Origin: an uncultured Actinomycetes bacterium
GTDB taxonomy: Bacteria > Actinomycetota > Acidimicrobiia > Acidimicrobiales > Acidimicrobilacustridaceae
NCBI GenBank assembly: GCA_937876315.1
Contig: CALEHQ010000041.1
Span: 1-64,000, forward strand
Direction of reading: 5' to 3'
Length of the DNA: 64,000 nt
Positions 1 to 7,327 of the stretch are shown in pieces. A program made the position numbers and the translations under genes. The notes under the pieces are model-generated. The model was not told where the DNA came from. It did not search any database and saw nothing but the letters and a program-made list of their open reading frames with translations. How positions within the stretch are numbered: position 1 is the stretch's first letter; each line of letters opens with the position of its first letter.

Positions 1-55
1 CCTCTTTGAGCAGTGCCTCTTTGAGCAGTGCCTCTTTGAGCAGTGCCTCTTTGAG
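1..55. repeat. 15-bp tandem repeat, 3.7 copies
   Basis: The unit CCTCTTTGAGCAGTG occurs three times without error, followed by a 10-base partial copy, and the array may continue beyond the window. The period is a multiple of three, so any reading frame through it repeats every five residues (QRGTA in the preferred minus frame). Perfect identity suggests recent expansion by slippage. Confidence 0.9.
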
Positions 56-98
56 AAGCGGGGGCGGAAAGGGCGGTGGGGTTCAGGATTGCAGCCAT
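1..98 (-). CDS. Partial repeat protein divergent from lexA
   Basis: A minus-strand frame opens with ATG at 96-98 and runs off the window edge, giving about 32 residues. GGAG lies about 9 nt upstream of the ATG. After a short leader (MAAILNPTALSAPAS) the protein becomes a perfect QRGTA pentapeptide repeat, encoded by the 15-bp DNA repeat at 1-55. The gene faces away from lexA, and all three LexA boxes lie between the two starts, so it may be damage-inducible; that is inference. Nothing in the visible part allows a family call, and with so little sequence the frame itself is uncertain. Of the other two minus frames, the LLKEA frame has a stop (TGA) and no start upstream. Confidence 0.4.
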   Translation of the reverse strand, partial: MAAILNPTALSAPASQRGTAQRGTAQRGTAQR

Positions 99-167
99 GA
101 GGGAAGTCTCCACGTGGGGTGTGACAGTCAGGAAGGTGAAGGGGGAACTGGGGTGAGGGGGAACGGA

Positions 168-183
168 TCGAACGCCCGTTCGT
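168..183. promoter_or_regulatory. LexA box 1 (lexA upstream)
   Basis: TCGAACGCCCGTTCGT carries the GAAC-N4-GTTC half-sites of the actinobacterial/Gram-positive SOS box, with symmetric flanking bases. It is the first of three boxes in the lexA upstream region. A weak -10-like TATAGA follows at 191-196, so binding here would overlap the -35 position. Confidence 0.85.
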
Positions 184-200
184 GCGTCACTATAGAAACA

Positions 201-215
201 CGAACACCTGTTCGA
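201..215. promoter_or_regulatory. LexA box 2 (lexA upstream)
   Basis: CGAACACCTGTTCGA is a near-perfect SOS box. Its core, CGAACACCTGTTC, is identical to the single box in the recA promoter at 10141-10153, which supports both being LexA targets. It lies 32 nt from box 1. Confidence 0.9.
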
Positions 216-229
216 TGTCAAGCCTCAAT

Positions 230-243
230 CGAACGGGTGTTTG
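230..243. promoter_or_regulatory. LexA box 3, imperfect (lexA upstream)
   Basis: CGAACGGGTGTTTG keeps the left half-site and has one change in the right half (GTTTG for GTTCG). It sits 29 nt from box 2, about three helical turns, which would suit cooperative binding. It is the weakest of the three boxes. Confidence 0.65.
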
Positions 244-377
244 CCTCAAGCCCATCGAGCCGGTACTGTCGTACAGAGGTTCGAAGGCCGAAACGACCCA
301 ACGGGATCCAACAAGATCCCAAACGGTCTCAGTTCCTCCCGTTCTCCCCACCTCTCCTCAACGATCCGGAGTCCTCA

Positions 378-1010
378 ATGAGTACCGACCGCCTCACTCC
401 CCGCCAGCAGCAGATCCTCGATGTGATCGATCAGCACCTCAACGAACGGGGCTATCCCCCGTCTGTTCGTGAGATTGGGAAAGCCGTCGGGCTCACCTCG
501 CCATCAAGCGTGCAGAACCACCTCAACACTCTCAACGAGCTCGGCTACCTGCGCCGCGATCCAACCAAGCCCCGAGCCATGGAAGTTCGTTACGACCCCA
601 ACTCCGGCGCATCCGGCGAACGCCGTCCGTTCCGTCACGTTCCGCTTGTCGGCGATGTTGCCGCTGGCACCGATGTGCTCGCTGAACAGAACGTCGAAGA
701 AATCATGCCAGTGCCTACCGACCTGTGTGGCGACGGCGAACTGTTCATGCTTCGTGTTCGTGGCGATTCCATGATCGACGCCGGCATTTTCGATGGCGAC
801 TACATCGTGGCCAAAGCCGGCACCAACGTGTCAAAGGGCGACATTGTTGTCGTCGGCATTCCCGGCGGCGAAGCCACAGTGAAAACCTGGTCACGTACCG
901 GAGACAACGTCACGTTGCTTCCGGCCAACTCACGTCTCTCGCCCATGGAATTCCACTCATCGGAAGTCACCGTGTACGGCAAAGTCGTTACCGTGATGCG
1001 CAAGCTCTGA
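378..1010 (+). CDS. lexA: LexA, SOS repressor / autoprotease
   Basis: Transcriptional repressor of the DNA-damage response that cleaves itself when RecA filaments form. The product is 210 aa, the usual length. The N-terminal winged helix-turn-helix (about 1-70, starting STDRLTPRQQQILD) is followed by the Ala96-Gly97 cleavage site in GDVAAGT. The Ser131 (RGDSM) and Lys169 (EATVKTW) dyad of the peptidase S24 domain follows. The frame stays open back to base 6, but the ATG at 378 has GGAG at 368-371 and starts exactly where the family does. Three LexA boxes upstream indicate autoregulation. It converges with dapE across a strong hairpin. Confidence 0.97.
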   Translation: MSTDRLTPRQQQILDVIDQHLNERGYPPSVREIGKAVGLTSPSSVQNHLNTLNELGYLRRDPTKPRAMEVRYDPNSGASGERRPFRHVPLVGDVAAGTDVLAEQNVEEIMPVPTDLCGDGELFMLRVRGDSMIDAGIFDGDYIVAKAGTNVSKGDIVVVGIPGGEATVKTWSRTGDNVTLLPANSRLSPMEFHSSEVTVYGKVVTVMRKL

Positions 1011-1028
1011 ACCACAACCTCCTCGGTT

Positions 1029-1064
1029 CGAATGTGGCGTGTGCACCAGCACACGCCACATTCG
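1029..1064. terminator. 16-bp hairpin between convergent lexA and dapE
   Basis: CGAATGTGGCGTGTGC (1029-1044) pairs perfectly with 1049-1064 across the 4-nt loop ACCA. It lies 18 nt after the lexA stop and 3 nt after the dapE stop, so it would terminate both converging transcripts. There is no U-tract on either side, as in many actinobacterial terminators. Confidence 0.8.
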
Positions 1065-1067
1065 CGT

Positions 1068-2144
1068 TCAGGCCTCTGTCAACAATCCGACGAGCACGGA
1101 ATGCACACGCTCAAGCGGTGCACGATCGAGGTACTCCCCCGCCGTATGAGCAATCGTGCTGTCGCCTGGACCAAAGTTCACTGCAGGCACACCATGGGCA
1201 GCGAATCGCGCCACATCTGTCCAGCCCAACTTTGCGAGAACCTGCGCACCACTTCGCTCAACAAGTGATGCAAGAAGAGGATGATTCAGGCCGGGGGCTG
1301 CAGCATTCGCAACATCGAGAACTTCAACAACATCGCCTTCCTCGAGGAATGGTGCGAACAGTTCGCGAACATGAGTTTCTGCGTCAATCGCTGAACGATC
1401 GGGAGCAAAGCGAAAGTTCACCGTGACACTGGCGGAATCAGGCACGACGTTTCCAGAAATGCCACCGTCGATTGCAACTGCTTGCAGCGCTTCACGGAAC
1501 TGACAACTGTCGATGATTGGCGAACGTGCTTCGTAGGAATCAAGCGCAGCAAGAATTCCTGACAAACGATGCACCGCGTTGCGCCCCATCCAGGGCCGAG
1601 CCGTATGAGCACGCACGCCTTGTAGTTGCACACGCAGCCGCAGCGTTCCCTGACAACCAGCTTCGATGCGAGCATCGGTGGGCTCACCCAAAATGGCGAT
1701 ATCGCCGACAAGTAGATCGGGTCGAACTTCGAATAACTCCCCAAGTCCGCTTTCTGCACTTGCGATTTCTTCGCGTGCGTAGAAGACGTAGGTGAGATCG
1801 ACAACGGGTTCGGTGAGCGTGGCCGCGAGTTCGAGCATTACCGCAAGCCCGCCCTTCATATCGGCCGAGCCGACCCCGAAGAGTCGGCCATTATCAATAC
1901 GCGCCGTTGCATTGTCGGCAGCAGGAACGGTGTCGGTATGACCGGCAAGCACAACGCGGTGAAGGCGGCCCAGCGAGGTGCGAGCAACCAGATTGTCGCC
2001 GACTCGAGTCACTTCGAGATGCGAGTGAGCGCGCAGTTCGGCCTCGATCAGATCAACGATCGGCCCTTCGGCGCGACTGGGCGACGCAACGTCGACAAGC
2101 GCGGCCGTGCGGGCCAAGAGATCGGTGAGACCGTCGGTGGCCAT
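1068..2144 (-). CDS. dapE: Succinyl-diaminopimelate desuccinylase
   Basis: Zinc-dependent M20 amidohydrolase that removes succinate from N-succinyl-LL-2,6-diaminopimelate, the step before DapF. The 358-aa product shows the metal-site motifs in order: His69 and Asp71 in AGHTDTVPA, Asp95 in GVGSADMKGG, and the Glu125-Glu126 pair in YAREEIAS. The ATG at 2144 sits 2 nt after the dapD stop, so the two are almost certainly cotranslated. A longer open frame upstream lies inside dapD and is ignored. It is the last gene of the dapC-dapD-dapE run and ends at the shared hairpin facing lexA. Some actinobacterial DapE relatives act on other N-acyl amino acids, but the operon fixes the role here. Confidence 0.93.
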   Translation of the reverse strand: MATDGLTDLLARTAALVDVASPSRAEGPIVDLIEAELRAHSHLEVTRVGDNLVARTSLGRLHRVVLAGHTDTVPAADNATARIDNGRLFGVGSADMKGGLAVMLELAATLTEPVVDLTYVFYAREEIASAESGLGELFEVRPDLLVGDIAILGEPTDARIEAGCQGTLRLRVQLQGVRAHTARPWMGRNAVHRLSGILAALDSYEARSPIIDSCQFREALQAVAIDGGISGNVVPDSASVTVNFRFAPDRSAIDAETHVRELFAPFLEEGDVVEVLDVANAAAPGLNHPLLASLVERSGAQVLAKLGWTDVARFAAHGVPAVNFGPGDSTIAHTAGEYLDRAPLERVHSVLVGLLTEA

Positions 2145-2146
2145 GA

Positions 2147-2971
2147 TCAGGTCGCTGCGCCGTGATCGCGAAGTACGTCGTTGAGAGCTGCCTTGTCGTG
2201 ACGCTCGCCTTCGTTGAGGCGCTTCAATACCAGCACACAGGGAAGACCAAACTCGCCACCAGCGAATGTGCGTGGCCGAGTAGCGGAAACGGCAACGCTC
2301 CACGACGGAACAACACCGCGGCTGAGTTCTTCGCCAGTTTCGGCATCGATAACGGGGATCGAAGCAGTGAGAATGGCCCCAGCGCCAAGCACCGCACCGT
2401 TACCGACGCGAGCACCTTCGGCCACGATGCAGCGGCTACCGATAAGCGCATCGTCGCCGATGATGACCGGAGCGGCCTGCGGCGGTTCGAGTACGCCACC
2501 GATACCAACGCCACCAGACAAATGCACATTGGCACCGATCTGCGCACAACTGCCAACGGTGGCCCACGTATCGACCATGGTGTTGGCGCCGACGCGAGCG
2601 CCGATGTTCACATAGCTCGGCATCATGACCACGCCACGGTCAAGGAACGACCCGTAGCGAGCAGATGCACCCGGAACAACGCGAACGCCAGCAGCAGCGA
2701 AGTCGTTCTTGAGCGGAATCTTGTCGGCGAATTCGAATGGAGCGAGTTCGATTGTGGCCATCTGTGAAAGACGGAAATAGAGCAGGATCGCGTGCTTGAG
2801 CCACTGGTGAACGATGGGTTCACCATCGGCCCCGAGTTCAGCCACACGGGCTTCACCTGAGTCGAGCAAAGCGATCGCTTGCCCGACAGCGACGACCGCT
2901 TCGGTATCGGCGGCGCTCAGCGAGTCGCGGTTGTTCCAGAGTTCATCAATTGTCGAAGCGAGATCAGCCAT
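2147..2971 (-). CDS. dapD: Tetrahydrodipicolinate N-succinyltransferase
   Basis: Transfers succinyl from succinyl-CoA to tetrahydrodipicolinate, the committed step of the succinylase branch to meso-DAP. The product is 274 aa, the length of the E. coli-type enzyme. A helical N-terminal part (1-100) precedes a left-handed beta-helix of hexapeptide repeats, visible in VIIGDDALIGSRCIVAEG and VGNGAVLGAGAI, and a C-terminal cap. The start is ATG at 2971, beginning MADLASTIDELW; a longer frame upstream has no homology. About 122 nt separate it from dapC, with no obvious structure there, so it may have its own promoter or read through from dapC. Confidence 0.93.
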   Translation of the reverse strand: MADLASTIDELWNNRDSLSAADTEAVVAVGQAIALLDSGEARVAELGADGEPIVHQWLKHAILLYFRLSQMATIELAPFEFADKIPLKNDFAAAGVRVVPGASARYGSFLDRGVVMMPSYVNIGARVGANTMVDTWATVGSCAQIGANVHLSGGVGIGGVLEPPQAAPVIIGDDALIGSRCIVAEGARVGNGAVLGAGAILTASIPVIDAETGEELSRGVVPSWSVAVSATRPRTFAGGEFGLPCVLVLKRLNEGERHDKAALNDVLRDHGAAT

Positions 2972-3093
2972 AGCGACGCAGGTTACCGCCCTCGAGCCAA
3001 GCCCCCGGTGCTGAGTTCCTGCGTGGACGCGGCGGCATCTATGAGAGTGCCCAGATTTCACGCCTACTGGTCATGCCTCAGCAGCAAACAACC

Positions 3094-4206
3094 TCACAGC
3101 ACGCCGAGGCGCCGTCCAACGAGTCCGAGGCGTTCGACCGATTGCACGACGGCGACACGAATGAAGTCGCTGCCTTCTGGTCCGTAGAACTCGCCTGCCG
3201 ACACCAACGCTCCGCCTTCGGCAGCGAGTCGCTCGACCAACGCCCATGAGTCGCCGTCAGGCGCGGCTGCCCAGAGGTAAAACGCGCCACCAGGCATCGG
3301 AGCATCGACGCCAATGCCTGCGAGCACAGTCCGGAAAAGTTCAAGTCGTTCCAGATACACGCGGCGTTGCACGTCGACGTGTGCCTGATCGTTCCATGCA
3401 GCAACTGCCGCAGCCTGCACTGGTCCGGGAACCATGAACCCAGCGTGCTTACGCAGTTCTGACAAGTAGTGAACAAGATCGCCATCGCCGGCGTAGAACC
3501 CAGCGCGTACACCCGCAAGGTTCGAACGCTTCGACAATGAATGGACGGCCAGCACACCGTCGAGACCGTGTTCAAGAATTGTCCGACCAGGCCCATCCCA
3601 TGTGAACTCGACGTAACACTCATCGGAAATCACCGGAACGTTGTGTGCGCGTCCCCAGTTCGCTGCTGCTTCAAGATCATCAAGGTGTCCGGTGGGATTG
3701 CCGGGCGAGTTCACCCAGAGACACAACGCTCGAGCTGCGTCGGCAGGATCAATGGCATCGAGATCGCTTCGCCCGTCGGCGGTAACTGGAACTGGCACCG
3801 CACGTGCCCCAGCAAGTTCCGCACCCATGGCATAGGACGGATAACTAATGGCCGGATACAGCACCGTGTCGCGATCGGGGGTGCGGAGGCGCAGCCAATG
3901 CGGAAGCCCGGCGACGAATTCCTTCGTACCGATGCACGCGGCGATTTCTTTCGCGCCAACGCTGACGCCGAGTTCGCGCTCCATCCAACCCATCGCCGCT
4001 TCGCGGTAGGCAGGGAACCCGATCGATGCTGGATAACTCCGCTCGCTTGCCGAAGAGGCGAGCGCTTCGATGACCACTGCTGGCGGAGGATCGAAGGGGT
4101 CGCCTATCGAAAGGTCGACCATTCCGCCCTCGTGCGCCGACGCGATCGACTTGAACGCATCGAGCCGATCGTAGGGATAGGGCGGCGGTGTGAATCCGGC
4201 AGTCAT
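3094..4206 (-). CDS. dapC: Succinyl-DAP aminotransferase (class I/II PLP enzyme)
   Basis: PLP-dependent aminotransferase of fold type I, 370 aa. The Schiff-base lysine lies in SLSKRSNLAGVRAGF, and the NSPGNPTG and DECYVEF motifs bind PLP. It should make N-succinyl-LL-diaminopimelate from the keto acid using glutamate. The assignment to DapC rests on its place in the same run as dapF, dapD and dapE and on the actinobacterial family with this short N-terminus. The ATG (4204-4206) overlaps the hflX stop by 4 nt (ATGA). Similar enzymes can act as N-acetylornithine aminotransferase, but no arg genes are nearby. Confidence 0.88.
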   Translation of the reverse strand: MTAGFTPPPYPYDRLDAFKSIASAHEGGMVDLSIGDPFDPPPAVVIEALASSASERSYPASIGFPAYREAAMGWMERELGVSVGAKEIAACIGTKEFVAGLPHWLRLRTPDRDTVLYPAISYPSYAMGAELAGARAVPVPVTADGRSDLDAIDPADAARALCLWVNSPGNPTGHLDDLEAAANWGRAHNVPVISDECYVEFTWDGPGRTILEHGLDGVLAVHSLSKRSNLAGVRAGFYAGDGDLVHYLSELRKHAGFMVPGPVQAAAVAAWNDQAHVDVQRRVYLERLELFRTVLAGIGVDAPMPGGAFYLWAAAPDGDSWALVERLAAEGGALVSAGEFYGPEGSDFIRVAVVQSVERLGLVGRRLGVL

Positions 4207-5555
4207 GAACGCAGAGTCTGACCGCTCACGACGAACTCGTGAAGACGGCTCACCGAAACCTCGTCGAGGCGGGCCCGAACCAGCATTCCGTCTTCGGTAG
4301 CAGTCTCAACGAGGACTTCACCTTCTCGATGCAGTGCGGCAAGGAGATCGCCTCGATCAAACGGAACGAGCAGTTCGGTGATGTTCGAAAGTCCGCGCAA
4401 CCGATCGGCTAGGGCGCGCAGCATGTCCGCCACACCCTCACCGGTTTTCGCCGACAGAGCCACGCATCCGGGATGGTCTTCAAGGACTTCTTTGGCCCCA
4501 TCTGGGTCGATATCAATCTTGTTTACCACAAGCATTTGAGGGACGTCCGCAGCGCCAATCTCGTTGAGCACTCGATCGACAGCTTCGATGTTGGATTCCG
4601 GGTCGGCAGCGGAGCCGTCAACAACGTGAACCAAAAGATCTGCGTCGACAACAACTTCGAGCGTGGACTTGAACGCTTCAACGAGTTGCGTCGGAAGCTT
4701 GGTGATGAATCCAACGGTGTCAGTGAGCAAGACCGATTCGCCACCGGGCAACTGCAGCCGACGAGTCGTTGCATCAAGCGTTGCAAACAAACGATCTTCA
4801 ACGAGCACGCCTGCATCGGTGAGGTGGTTCAGGAGCGTTGACTTCCCCGCATTGGTGTAGCCAACGATCGCTACCCGATGCAGACGCGAACGTTGCCGGG
4901 CCTTTGCCTGGGTATCGCGCACTCGAGAAATTTCACGAAGGTCGGCTTCAAGTTTGTGCATGCGCCGCTGGAGTCGCCGGCGATCGACCTCGAGCTGCGT
5001 TTCGCCACCACCCTGCCGAGCACCGATGCCGCCACCCTGACGCGAAAGCTGATTGCCCTTTCCACGCAGACGTGGAAGTCGATAGCGAATCTGTGCCAAT
5101 TCAACCTGAGCCTTACCTTCAAGGCTGTGAGCGTTCTGGCCGAAGATGTCCAGGATCACCGCGGTGCGATCAATCGCAGAACGACCCAGCAGCTTTTCAA
5201 GGTTTCGCTGCTGTGCAGGTGAAAGTTCGTTATCGAACACCACGGTATCGGCATCGACCGACACACACAGTTCACGAAGTTCTTCCACCTTTCCGCTTCC
5301 TAAGTAGGTCGCAGGATCAGGAGCATGTCGGCGCTGCACCACTCGGGCGATGCTGTCGGCACCAGCCGTGTCGACAAGGAGCGCAAGTTCATCGAGATGG
5401 CGTTCTGTATCGAATTCATCTTCGGTGGGAAAGGTCACACCAACCAACACGATCCGCTCACGGAACGTGCGGTCGATGAGCCCTGAATTTTCACCAGCGA
5501 ACGCACCAAAGCCACCGCGGTGATCGCCAACAATCGGCGAGGTTGGTTCAGGCAT
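4203..5555 (-). CDS. hflX: HflX-type ribosome-associated GTPase
   Basis: OBG-HflX-like GTPase that in other bacteria splits or rescues stalled ribosomes. The product is 450 aa. The N-terminal HflX domain (about 30-180, with GSGKVEEL and DNELSPAQQRNLE) leads to a Gly-rich linker (RQGGGIGARQGGGE) and a coiled-coil segment. The G domain follows, with GYTNAGKST (G1), DTVGF (G3) and NKID (G4). The ATG at 5555 lies within the end of dapF (8-nt overlap) and its stop overlaps the dapC start. A longer upstream frame would lie in dapF. Embedding a translation-stress GTPase between lysine genes follows the dapF-hflX order seen in other actinobacteria. Confidence 0.95.
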   Translation of the reverse strand: MPEPTSPIVGDHRGGFGAFAGENSGLIDRTFRERIVLVGVTFPTEDEFDTERHLDELALLVDTAGADSIARVVQRRHAPDPATYLGSGKVEELRELCVSVDADTVVFDNELSPAQQRNLEKLLGRSAIDRTAVILDIFGQNAHSLEGKAQVELAQIRYRLPRLRGKGNQLSRQGGGIGARQGGGETQLEVDRRRLQRRMHKLEADLREISRVRDTQAKARQRSRLHRVAIVGYTNAGKSTLLNHLTDAGVLVEDRLFATLDATTRRLQLPGGESVLLTDTVGFITKLPTQLVEAFKSTLEVVVDADLLVHVVDGSAADPESNIEAVDRVLNEIGAADVPQMLVVNKIDIDPDGAKEVLEDHPGCVALSAKTGEGVADMLRALADRLRGLSNITELLVPFDRGDLLAALHREGEVLVETATEDGMLVRARLDEVSVSRLHEFVVSGQTLRS

Positions 5556-6384
5556 CCGGAAGCTCAATGGTGGCGATGTGTTGCGAAGGCCCAATGAGGA
5601 TCGGCTCACCATCGGGGCTTGGCGCGACGATGACTTCAGTTGAACCACCAGGCATAACGACGCGCACTTCACGTCCGACGAGACCCCATTGATGGGCCAG
5701 GGTTGCTGCGGCCACCGCGCCTGTACCGCAGGCTTCGGTCACGCCAGCACCGCGTTCCCACACCAGCAGGTCGAGTGAATCGGGTTCGGTTCCTGTCGCA
5801 ATGAATTCGACGTTGATCCCGGCATCGAACTGTGACTCGATCCATGCTCCCGTGCCGACGAGGTCCACCGATGACAGATCGGAAACGAGCACGACGATGT
5901 GTGGGTTACCAAGATCGGCAGTCGCATGCCGGTCGCTACCGAGTCGTTCCGAAACCGAACGAGGGACTGCCGGACCTTCGCTAACAAGGCCCATCGTGAC
6001 GCTGACGGTGGCAAGGCGATGGGCCGCATCGTCGTGCACAACAAGTTGTCGAAAACCGCCATCGGTGACGACGACATAGGTGGCCTCGTGATCATCACGA
6101 GCCATCGCGAGTGCTTGACCAAGACAGCGAATGCCGTTGCCGCTCATTTCGGCGCGGCTGCCGTCGGCATTCCACAGATGCATCACGACATCGATTGGTT
6201 TGCCATTGAGACCAGTGGCATCGACTGCGGGGTGAGACCCAATAATCAGTCCGTCGGCGCCAATCCCCCGACGACGGTCGCAAAGAGCGCGGGCCAAGGT
6301 GGCATCGCCATGAAGAGGTCCGTTGACTTCCTCGAGAGCGATGACGAAATCGTTGCCCAGACCGTGGTGTTTGGTAAGTCTCAT
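5548..6384 (-). CDS. dapF: Diaminopimelate epimerase
   Basis: PLP-independent racemase that converts LL-DAP to meso-DAP for peptidoglycan and lysine. The product is 278 aa. Both catalytic cysteines are present: one in NADGSRAEMSGNGIRCLG and one in TEACGTGAVAAA. The N-terminus KHHGLGNDFV is typical. I place the start at ATG 6384 (MRLTK). A TTG at 6399 would add five residues and overlap miaA. No clear Shine-Dalgarno sequence is seen, which suggests coupling to miaA, whose stop is 7 nt upstream. Confidence 0.95.
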   Translation of the reverse strand: MRLTKHHGLGNDFVIALEEVNGPLHGDATLARALCDRRRGIGADGLIIGSHPAVDATGLNGKPIDVVMHLWNADGSRAEMSGNGIRCLGQALAMARDDHEATYVVVTDGGFRQLVVHDDAAHRLATVSVTMGLVSEGPAVPRSVSERLGSDRHATADLGNPHIVVLVSDLSSVDLVGTGAWIESQFDAGINVEFIATGTEPDSLDLLVWERGAGVTEACGTGAVAAATLAHQWGLVGREVRVVMPGGSTEVIVAPSPDGEPILIGPSQHIATIELPDA

Positions 6385-6391
6385 GGTGGGT

Positions 6392-7327
6392 TCAGTCAAT
6401 CAGCCCGCGGGCGAGTTCGGCGAGTGCATTTGCCGAAACTTCACCATCGGTCTCGATCCAGTTGATTCGGGGGTCTCGGCCGAACCATCGCTGCTGGCGT
6501 CGGGCGAATCGACGAGTCCGCGTCACTGCCGTTTCGAGCGCGTCATCAAGTGGTGTTCCGTTCTCGATGTGGTCAAGCAGTTCGGCATATCCAAGTGCTT
6601 GACGAGCAGTACGACCAAGACCTGCCGGGCGGTCCACGAGAGTCTGCACCTCAGCCAAGAACCCATCGGCCATCTGCCGCTCGTAACGCTTCGCAATGCG
6701 CTGGTCGAGCACCTCGCGTTCCATCGCCAGCCCCAGGACCGGGAACGGCGCCGGCGGGTACTCCTCGAGGCCAGGTCCAAATGACGAGAAAGGCCGACCG
6801 CTTCCGAGCGTAACTTCGAGCGCCCTCACGACGCGTCGACGATTGGTGGGTTCCATACGCGATGCCGCCAGTGGGTCGAGACCCTCGAGTCGAGCAAACA
6901 GCACCGCCGTATCGGGTTCGGTTTCGAGTTCGGCGCGCACATCGAGGAATCGGGCCGGAATTTCAAGATCGTCGGTGATTGCCTGGAGGTAAAGCCCGGT
7001 GCCGCCAACCAGTACCGCGCGCTTGCCGCGTTCTTCAATGTCGGCGAGCACTGCGAAACAATCACGTTGAAACCGAGCAACGGTGTAGTCATCATCTGGA
7101 TCGCACATATCGAGAAGGTGATGAACGATTTCGGATTGTTCTGCCACCGAAGGCTTGGCCGTGCCGATGTCCATCCCGCGGTAGACCTGCATTGAATCAA
7201 CGGTGACGAGTTCAACGTCGCTGCGACTGCGCGCCAACGCCATTGCCATCGAGGACTTCCCGGAAGCAGTCGGACCTACAAGCGCGAGGTGTCGACCGCT
7301 AGGACGAAACCGTGGCGATGAACTCAC
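6392..7327 (-). CDS. miaA: tRNA dimethylallyltransferase
   Basis: Adds the dimethylallyl group to N6 of adenosine 37 in tRNAs that read UNN codons, making the substrate for MiaB. The product is 311 aa. It shows the P-loop GPTASGKSS near the N-terminus, DSMQVYRGMDIGTAKPS, and VGGTGLYLQA. The start is a GTG at 7327 whose GTGA overlaps the miaB stop, so MiaB and MiaA are translationally coupled and act in sequence on the same base. The C-terminal zinc finger of eukaryotic homologues is absent, as expected. Confidence 0.95.
   Translation of the reverse strand: MSSSPRFRPSGRHLALVGPTASGKSSMAMALARSRSDVELVTVDSMQVYRGMDIGTAKPSVAEQSEIVHHLLDMCDPDDDYTVARFQRDCFAVLADIEERGKRAVLVGGTGLYLQAITDDLEIPARFLDVRAELETEPDTAVLFARLEGLDPLAASRMEPTNRRRVVRALEVTLGSGRPFSSFGPGLEEYPPAPFPVLGLAMEREVLDQRIAKRYERQMADGFLAEVQTLVDRPAGLGRTARQALGYAELLDHIENGTPLDDALETAVTRTRRFARRQQRWFGRDPRINWIETDGEVSANALAELARGLID

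Noticed and set aside
1-55. Minus-strand LLKEA heptad-like coiled coil in the tandem repeat
   Set aside because: This frame has a stop just upstream and no start codon; the QRGTA frame has an ATG and a ribosome-binding site.
6-377. In-frame extension of lexA to base 6
   Set aside because: It would place LexA boxes and the 15-bp repeat inside the gene; the family start and the GGAG site both point to 378.
3541-4221. 226-aa plus-strand frame
   Set aside because: Antisense shadow of dapC with no recognisable domain.
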